DNA from: Picochlorum sp. 'celeri'
Lineage: Eukaryota; Chlorophyta; Trebouxiophyceae
Reading direction: 5' to 3'
Assembly (NCBI GenBank): GCA_010909725.1
Contig: JAACMV010000002.1
Location: 124,001-188,000 of the forward strand
Length of the DNA: 64,000 nucleotides
This document shows positions 57,997 through 64,000 of this stretch, piece after piece. Every line of letters begins with the position of its first letter. Within the stretch, counting starts at the first letter, position 1. The notes under the pieces are model-generated. The model had not been told where the DNA came from and did not search any database. It worked only from the letters and a program-made list of their open reading frames with translations. The translations under genes and the position numbers were made by a program.

Positions 57997-59979
57997 TTAT
58001 TTCTTTTTCATGGAAGCATACATGTCATCAATGACTTGTTTATACTTCTTCTCAAGCTGTGGCCTCTTTGGCTTGAATGTTGGGGTGAGGAGGTCATTTT
58101 CCACACTGAATTCCTCTGTTTCAAAATGAAGGTTCTTAATCATCTCAAATCCTTTGAGTTTTGCATCTGTCGCAGTCTTTTTCAAATCCTGAAGCATCTC
58201 TGTTTTAACAGCTTGATCATCGAGCTTTCGATCTGCTCTCCATGAAGCTTTTGGTACGACAACAGCAACCAGGAATGACTCTGTTGATGTGCCATAGACC
58301 CAAATCTGCTCCACATTTTCATTGCGACTGTAGACGCTTTCTATGTATTCTACCGCAACGTACTCTCCTTGAGATAATTTGAATACATTTTTAATTCGAT
58401 CAATCACCTTGAGGCAGCCCTGTGATGTGATGGTGCCGATATCCCCAGTATGGAACCACCCATCTTCATCCACTGCTTCCTTGGTCTTCTCTTCGTCCTT
58501 GAAATAGCCACTGAAGAGCATTGGACTTCTCAGTAATATTTCTCCTTTAGGTGGATGTGCTGTCGCATCATAGTTCAACTCTGGCACGGATTCCAATCTG
58601 AATTCCATTGGTCGGAGAGGGGGTCCAACAGAATGTGCCATCCGTGGATCTGGCAGCATGATGAAAGATGCTGCGCATGATTCGGTCAATCCATATCCTT
58701 GAAGAACAGGAGCAAGGCATACTGTGCAGAAATCTTCTACATGCGCAGCCAAAGGAGCACCCCCAGACACAATGAATCGCACATGGCCTCCCAAGGCCTT
58801 TTTCAATTGCTGGAACACTGTGGCATCCACACCAAGTCCACTGATTGCATGAGACACACCATTGTTGAGCAAAAACTTTTTCCACGAAAAGCCTCCGCGG
58901 AACATGAATTGCTTGATAGCTGAAGCCTTGGCGACCTTGGCCTCCACCCCATCGCACACGCGTTCCAATATTCGGGGCACTGCCATGAACAGTGTTGGCT
59001 TGAAAGCAGCCACATCATCCATCAATTTTTTCACATTTCCTTGCCAGTATCCAATAGAAGCACCAATCGCGATGGCAAAATCTTCAATCAATCGGTCAAA
59101 GATGTGAGCCAAAGGCAGATATGACAACATGCTATCCTTCTCAGACACATGAATGTTTGTCTGCTCGATCATATCGATAGCACCAGCAATACCAGATACA
59201 ATTGCACGATGACTAATAAGCACTCCTTTCGGCGTCCCTGTCGTCCCGGACGTGTACATGATGCATGCAATATCTTCTGGAGATGGTGGGGACTCCTTCT
59301 CCAATGGGTTCTCTCGGCCAAGATTGAGGAATTCATCCCATGTATACACAAACATGCCATGCTTTCTGACAGCATCCATATCCTCCTTCTTTATATCCGA
59401 CCCGATGCACACAATCCCACGAACAGTATCCTTGACTGCTGGACAGATTGTAGCAAATTGACCCAATTTGTCCTTGTGAATGACGGCAACCTCCAACTCC
59501 GAGTGCTTTGTGATGTACTCAATCGCCGTCTCTCCGAGAGAATCATACATCGGGACGATAGTGGCATTCATCTGATCGCACGCCCGAATAGCCAACATCC
59601 ATTCGACGCAGTTCACAGACCATACCCCAACCTTTGCCCCAGCCTTGACTCCTTCATGGGCCAACGCACCGGCAACAGTCTTTGCCAAATCATACGTCTC
59701 TTTGTATGTATAGAATGTATACTCCTTTGCCTGGCCCTCGGCATCCAGCGGTCTCCACCCAAGGCATTTCCTTTCCCCAAACGTCTTGGCAGCATCTGCG
59801 AAAAGCTCGTACATGGTTGTGAGCCCTCTCACTGTCGTAGGAAGGCCATCGGCACCACTTTTATTTCTGTACACTGGACTTTGACTGGGTTTACCATCAC
59901 GAGCCTCCCGTGCTGGTTCTACTTCGACAGTAACTGGTCCAATGGTTTTGAGCACCTTTTTCTTGCCTTCGGTCGCCAT
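57997..59979 (-). CDS. long-chain acyl-CoA synthetase
   Basis: Activates long-chain fatty acids to acyl-CoA with ATP for lipid synthesis or beta-oxidation. 660 residues from the ATG at 59979; a longer frame to 59994 begins with GTG. Adenylate-forming motifs: CIMYTSGTTGTPKGVLISH (P-loop), LPLAHIFDRLIEDF, VSGGAPLAAHVEDF, QGYGLTESCAASFI and the TGDIGTI hinge with IDRIKNVFKLSQGEYVAVEYIE, typical of plant and protist LACS. Intronless. No obvious peroxisomal PTS1 (the tail ends SMKKK) and no membrane helix at the N-terminus; it most likely associates peripherally with ER or other membranes. Chain-length preference cannot be read. Confidence 0.95.
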   Translation of the reverse strand: MATEGKKKVLKTIGPVTVEVEPAREARDGKPSQSPVYRNKSGADGLPTTVRGLTTMYELFADAAKTFGERKCLGWRPLDAEGQAKEYTFYTYKETYDLAKTVAGALAHEGVKAGAKVGVWSVNCVEWMLAIRACDQMNATIVPMYDSLGETAIEYITKHSELEVAVIHKDKLGQFATICPAVKDTVRGIVCIGSDIKKEDMDAVRKHGMFVYTWDEFLNLGRENPLEKESPPSPEDIACIMYTSGTTGTPKGVLISHRAIVSGIAGAIDMIEQTNIHVSEKDSMLSYLPLAHIFDRLIEDFAIAIGASIGYWQGNVKKLMDDVAAFKPTLFMAVPRILERVCDGVEAKVAKASAIKQFMFRGGFSWKKFLLNNGVSHAISGLGVDATVFQQLKKALGGHVRFIVSGGAPLAAHVEDFCTVCLAPVLQGYGLTESCAASFIMLPDPRMAHSVGPPLRPMEFRLESVPELNYDATAHPPKGEILLRSPMLFSGYFKDEEKTKEAVDEDGWFHTGDIGTITSQGCLKVIDRIKNVFKLSQGEYVAVEYIESVYSRNENVEQIWVYGTSTESFLVAVVVPKASWRADRKLDDQAVKTEMLQDLKKTATDAKLKGFEMIKNLHFETEEFSVENDLLTPTFKPKRPQLEKKYKQVIDDMYASMKKK

Positions 59980-60790
59980 ATTTGTGTTTCTCACGTCTGG
60001 ATATCAAAAAGTCAGTTGTAAATAATGAGAATTTGGATTAGATGCTTGGGTTTGTGTGGTAGAGCTTTGGATGCGAGTGAACAACACATGGGCCCATAAT
60101 CTTGATGCGAAATAGATGGGGCTTGGATTTATACAGGCTTGATCTCCGCATTTCACGCTTCCTCCCCTGTGCTCAATCTGCACGCCACACCGGTTGGCTC
60201 CGAGTGTTACAGGTATTGCGGCAAACTTCTTGAGACCATATCCTCTCTATTGTGGCCATCCATTCTGCGATGACCTTTCTACCCTATACCATATTCATTG
60301 CTGATGTTCCGGCGATCCTGAAAAGAGGGAGTTTATCAGAGTGTTCGCCCTGCTTCGGCTCAAGCAAACTCTGATGAGGATTGGTGATGTCTCTAGGTTT
60401 GCCACGGTGTCTGTGCCTCGGGCGTGGATGCAGTGACACAGTTCCAGGTGGACCCACTGGGGCAGTAGAGTATGTGACACTCGTAGTAGACGGTCACATG
60501 AATGGGTCCTATACCATGCTCTCTACTCATTCCAGGGACATCTGGGATGGGGAGGAAGCTGCGCTTTTTCGGATTTCATCTGGGAAACACCAGTATAGCG
60601 TCTTCTCATCGGATCGAGATGAAATGTAATATTCGACATGTAATTTGCATGGATGAATAAAAGAATCAATGGTAAAACACAAAAGCGCCTGTTGGAAAAA
60701 TCGCATCACGCTACGCCAATAGAGTATTCAATTATAGTAGTTTATATATTTTTTGCTTGCTCGCTTTTATTAGTATGGGCAGAGGCCATC
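59980..60790. other. intergenic region with an unsupported small plus-strand reading frame
   Basis: 811 bases. A frame at 60381-60629 (plus) ends VDGHMNGSYTMLSTHSRDIW and on to SSDRDEM, with coding-like composition, and two other frames upstream (about 60108-60220 and 60320-60420) also look coding in texture. I could not join them with introns of the size used here, and no family is recognised. If real, it would be a small plus-strand gene convergent with PP2C. Confidence 0.25.
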
Positions 60791-62728
60791 TCATGAAGAT
60801 TCCCTTTTGACCTTGTGTACAGTTCGAAGCTTTGGGGCTGCATCTTCTTCATCTTCTGGCTCTTCAATAATATCATATGCTTTCCTGTGCACAGAGCCAT
60901 TCAAGTTGCTGCCAAGGATCCGCACAGAGGGTTCTTCTAAATTTGGTCGGAACTGCGTGCCTGCTCTAACAGAAGCCTCCGAGTTGTAGATTCTGCCAGC
61001 ACGCACTGACATGTCCCCAGGGATGACCGGATGACCAGGACCGCCACTTGCAGGTCCGAGGGAACCTGACCTGTTATAGTGTCCAAACTTGGATCCATAG
61101 TCTTTATCATCTTCCACGACCGAATCCTTGAAGTGTAATGACGAGTTTCGTTGCATAATGGCTGTCTCTACGGCGGTAACAACTGTCTCAGTCTTCTGCA
61201 CCTGGACAACGTCTTCAGCAAACGAGACCTTTGACTTTCGCTGTGGCATGATTGATGGTGGTTTCTTGCCACTCGCTTCAAGCCATGTTTCAGTTGCGTG
61301 CAAAGCTGCGGCAGTCAAGGCATCTCTGAGCTCTTCTGTGAGCCATTCAGGCATGGAAAAACGAGGTGACAGGTTTGGAATCAAACCAAGTGCCTCAGCC
61401 ATATCTAGTTCGTCCAGAATAGATGATATGGTATCATTCTGACCAGCATTCAAGTATGATATCGCGGAAGATGCTGACCTGACGGAATCATCCATTTTTG
61501 CCTCCTTTGCTAGGGTTCCACTTCCAGAGCTACCAAAGCAGGCGCAGAAAAGATTCCCACTCGATTCATTTCTGCTCATGCCTTTATTTGATCCTCCTAA
61601 TTTCATCGCTAGACCTGGTTTGGCTGCAACAGCAGCCATATCTTGGAAGGAAACATCACTTGGGACCACATCCACTACAATCAAGGAGGTGTCATCCTTG
61701 ACATTGCCATGCTGTTTGATAATGTTTGAAATAACCTTTGATGGAGCTGCATCAATGCTCCACTTCCGTGTCATCATGGCTGCTTTCTTCTTCTTTTGAA
61801 AAGCATCCCAGACCCCATCAGAGCCGATCAAGAGACGCCCACCACGACCACACACCATGACCTGAGTCACATATCCATATGGGATGATGGAGGGACCAAC
61901 ATCAAAATCGCCAATGGCGCGTGAGATTGACAATCCACCAGGCCACACTCGCAAAGGCCCCAAACCACTATTATACGCATCCGCAGGGCCGCACCCGGAC
62001 ATTGATACTGGAGCCACGACGGCTCCAGACAATTCTACCCTCTTCCTGTCTGCCTTGTTCACTGCTACTCTGTGGTCACTGGTCAGCCGAATCAACTGAG
62101 AACCGGTATCCAAGTACGCATGCGAGTCCCCAAGATTCACAGACGTCACCAACCAATCAGTCACAATAACAATAGTAGATGTACAGCCTGCATGAATCCC
62201 ACGAGCAGCAAACGTGCTGTTCAGTTCCACAAGGGTAATAACCAAGGCTCTCTGAATCAATTGCCTCCACTCATCGTAATCCGCATGATTCGGAGGGGGT
62301 GGATTTCCCCTCGGTAAATGCTTCTCCAACACAGTCAATACCTTGTCCGCAGAATGGCGAGCAGCATGCTTTCCATTATGACCATCAAAAACACAGAACA
62401 AAGAGTACTGTGAGGTAACATGCCCACAGCAAGTGCAACTATGATGATGAAACACGCCATTCCCGTCTTCTATACTCTTTGTTCCGCAAAATGATTCGTC
62501 CCCTCTCCCTGGCCATGCACGTTTATGCTCCAAGAAGACGACATCTTCTCCTTTCAGGTCCGTCTGCCCAACGCAATACGAAACCTCAGGGTGATAACAT
62601 CCCTCACTCCCTTCCCCAGACTCGTCCGTTGTTCCATTTGAGATTGTTGATTTCAAATAATGATTATCTGGACTCATATCCACCGCATGTTTTGATTCTT
62701 TGGTTTCCAAGAAGGTTGTACTGTTCAT
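60791..62728 (-). CDS. PP2C-family protein serine/threonine phosphatase
   Basis: 645 residues, intronless. Removes phosphate from Ser/Thr using two Mn/Mg ions. The catalytic domain occupies about residues 50-370: LFCVFDGHNGKHAARHS (metal-binding Asp-Gly), TSVNLGDSHAYLD, LTSDHRVAVNKADRKRV, WPGGLSISRAIGDFDVG, LLIGSDGVWDAF and the last metal Asp in VKDDTSLIVVDV. The first motif is degenerate (GRGDESFCGTKSIEDGNGV instead of RxxMED). The C-terminal about 270 residues are a polar, Ser/Gly-rich extension with no recognised domain. The substrate is unknown. Confidence 0.9.
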   Translation of the reverse strand: MNSTTFLETKESKHAVDMSPDNHYLKSTISNGTTDESGEGSEGCYHPEVSYCVGQTDLKGEDVVFLEHKRAWPGRGDESFCGTKSIEDGNGVFHHHSCTCCGHVTSQYSLFCVFDGHNGKHAARHSADKVLTVLEKHLPRGNPPPPNHADYDEWRQLIQRALVITLVELNSTFAARGIHAGCTSTIVIVTDWLVTSVNLGDSHAYLDTGSQLIRLTSDHRVAVNKADRKRVELSGAVVAPVSMSGCGPADAYNSGLGPLRVWPGGLSISRAIGDFDVGPSIIPYGYVTQVMVCGRGGRLLIGSDGVWDAFQKKKKAAMMTRKWSIDAAPSKVISNIIKQHGNVKDDTSLIVVDVVPSDVSFQDMAAVAAKPGLAMKLGGSNKGMSRNESSGNLFCACFGSSGSGTLAKEAKMDDSVRSASSAISYLNAGQNDTISSILDELDMAEALGLIPNLSPRFSMPEWLTEELRDALTAAALHATETWLEASGKKPPSIMPQRKSKVSFAEDVVQVQKTETVVTAVETAIMQRNSSLHFKDSVVEDDKDYGSKFGHYNRSGSLGPASGGPGHPVIPGDMSVRAGRIYNSEASVRAGTQFRPNLEEPSVRILGSNLNGSVHRKAYDIIEEPEDEEDAAPKLRTVHKVKRESS

Positions 62729-63159
62729 AGGGACAATTGACTAGGGCTTTTGAGTCGGTGGATTCAATGCATGCAATACCATATGTGAACAATGCCTGTA
62801 TACAATGTGTGTTATTTCCAGGTTTGTAATGGCTTTAGCTGCCCATGGAACGTGCATTTGCATGTGACCGTGTTAAAGGAGATGCATGCGTCTATGCTTC
62901 AGCGATGGAAATGCATAGATTGGTCCCATCACAGATGTCCATTGATGGGGTGAGGTGGAGACACACGTCAGAGTCCACAAAAACCCTAACCAAAGACCTA
63001 CAACGGAGGTCGGCGGGATGAAATGATTGGCTCGATATGCGCGACATGTATTACCAGAATACACTGTTGTTATGTTTCTGTGTATGATGGATGGTGCATC
63101 GGAGTGTAGGAGGAAGTTACAATGCCAACTCAAGATTCAATGGTACAGTGACGATGTGA
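62729..63159. other. intergenic spacer, homoserine dehydrogenase / PP2C
   Basis: 431 bases between two minus-strand genes; it should hold the PP2C promoter and the dehydrogenase 3' UTR. No gene is seen. Confidence 0.35.
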
Positions 63160-64000
63160 TTATGATGGGGCTCCCAGGTATGCAGAGAGTCTCAAGAGAT
63201 CACTGAAGACGCCACCGGCCGTGACAGCAGCACCAGCGCCAGGACCACGAATGATCAAAGGTTGTTCATTGTACCTTTCCGTGGTGAAGGAGATGATGTT
63301 GTCACTTCCGCTAAGCTGGGCAAATGGATGATCTTTTGGATAACGTCTCAATTCCACGCTACCCGATTTATTCACTGGATCTACGACTCCAACAAATCTG
63401 AGGCATTCTCCAGCTTGTTCTGCCTCGTCGAGGAGTTTCTGCATGTCTCCATCAAAGTCTGGGAGTCTTTCGATATACTCTGCTGCAGAGGAGCACGATT
63501 GCAGGGGCTCAGGTACCAAAGATTGGATGGGCACCTTTTCTAATTCCAAATCAAGTCCACATTCTCGCGCCAAAATCGTCACTTTTCTGGCAACATCCAT
63601 ACCAGCCAAGTCATCGCGTGGATCTGGCTCAGTATATCCTGCTTCTTTGGCTGCTATGACCACCTCACTGAATGTGCGGGAATCAGTCCCAAAGGTGTTG
63701 AAAATATAGGATAATGTGCCTGAGAATATTCCTTCAATCCTTCTGACTTTGTCACCTGATCCAACAAGATGCTGTAATGTGGCAATGACTGGCAGGCCAG
63801 CACCCACTGTTCCCTCGTAGAAGAAATGTGTGTATGATGACCTCTGGTATGCCTTCAGGGCTTGGTACTGAGCCAAGTCTCCCGAGTTCAACTTTTTATT
63901 TGGTGTGATCACATTCACTCCTTTTTTCATCCAGTTGAGGTACTGTTTTGGTGGTTCGTCTGATGCTGTGCAATCCAGGATCACTGTGTTTGGAACTGAA
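63160..64000 (-). CDS. homoserine dehydrogenase, C-terminal part (partial at window edge)
   Basis: 280 codons up to the window edge, still open there, so the N-terminus is outside. Reduces aspartate-semialdehyde to homoserine on the way to threonine and methionine. Seen: the end of the NAD(P) domain (ILDCTASDEPPKQYLNWM, VNVITPNKKLNSG), the catalytic segment FYEGTVGAGLPVIATLQHLV, GIFSGTLSYIFNTFG, EPDPRDDLAGMDVARKVTIL with the catalytic Lys, and the C-terminal RGPGAGAAVTAGGVFSDLLR. The pattern matches the C-terminal half of the bifunctional aspartokinase-homoserine dehydrogenase of plants and bacteria; whether the kinase half is present cannot be seen. A single exon within the window. Confidence 0.94.
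   Translation of the reverse strand, partial: SVPNTVILDCTASDEPPKQYLNWMKKGVNVITPNKKLNSGDLAQYQALKAYQRSSYTHFFYEGTVGAGLPVIATLQHLVGSGDKVRRIEGIFSGTLSYIFNTFGTDSRTFSEVVIAAKEAGYTEPDPRDDLAGMDVARKVTILARECGLDLELEKVPIQSLVPEPLQSCSSAAEYIERLPDFDGDMQKLLDEAEQAGECLRFVGVVDPVNKSGSVELRRYPKDHPFAQLSGSDNIISFTTERYNEQPLIIRGPGAGAAVTAGGVFSDLLRLSAYLGAPS

Overview
This is nuclear DNA of a small, gene-dense eukaryote, most probably a unicellular photosynthetic protist. Evidence: GT-AG introns, mostly 67-240 bp; core histones; polyubiquitin; a kinesin; GCN1; an Sm protein; and bridge-like lipid-transfer and SCF-type proteins. A plant-type NAD+ carrier, a bestrophin of the VCCN/UPF0187 type, a [2Fe-2S] ferredoxin with a transit-peptide-like leader and a DUF167 protein organised as in land plants point to an alga. 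I cannot name the lineage. About 30 genes occupy 64 kb. Convergent neighbours often end within 10-65 bp of each other.

Layout. 1-9.7 kb: partial unknown gene (-), F-box/LRR protein (-), ER FKBP (+), kinesin-14 (-), UTP14 (+). 9.7-20.3 kb: RTA1-like membrane protein (-), secreted Fe/Mn superoxide dismutase (+), secreted tandem solute-binding protein (-), GT90 glycosyltransferase (-), unknown membrane protein (+), DHRS12-like SDR (-), small unknown gene (+), PhzF protein (-). 20.7-29.8 kb: the most unusual part, three tandem secreted fibronectin-III-like genes in a very recent 3.23-kb tandem repeat. All three share a signal exon and exon 2. The first has a different C-terminal module from the other two.

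30.4-41.9 kb: FRA10AC1 (+), SmD2 (-), five-exon GCN1 (+), bestrophin (+), ferredoxin (-). 42.1-44.9 kb: two divergent histone pairs (H2A/H2B and H4/H3). All four 3' ends carry the same unusual hairpin. The H2A is an H2A.X type and H2B has an intron. 45.2-57.2 kb: STEEP1/DUF167-like protein (+), a damaged five-unit polyubiquitin locus (-), mitochondrial/plastid NAD+ carrier (-), and a 2538-residue BLTP2/SABRE-like protein (-). 57.6-64 kb: possible myristoylated coiled-coil protein (+), long-chain acyl-CoA synthetase (-), PP2C phosphatase (-), and the C-terminal part of homoserine dehydrogenase (-), cut by the window edge.

Exon boundaries were placed by eye from GT/AG sites, reading phase and family similarity. 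Several predicted open frames begin at GTG or TTG; I moved those starts to ATG. No database search was run, so family names rest on recognised motifs.
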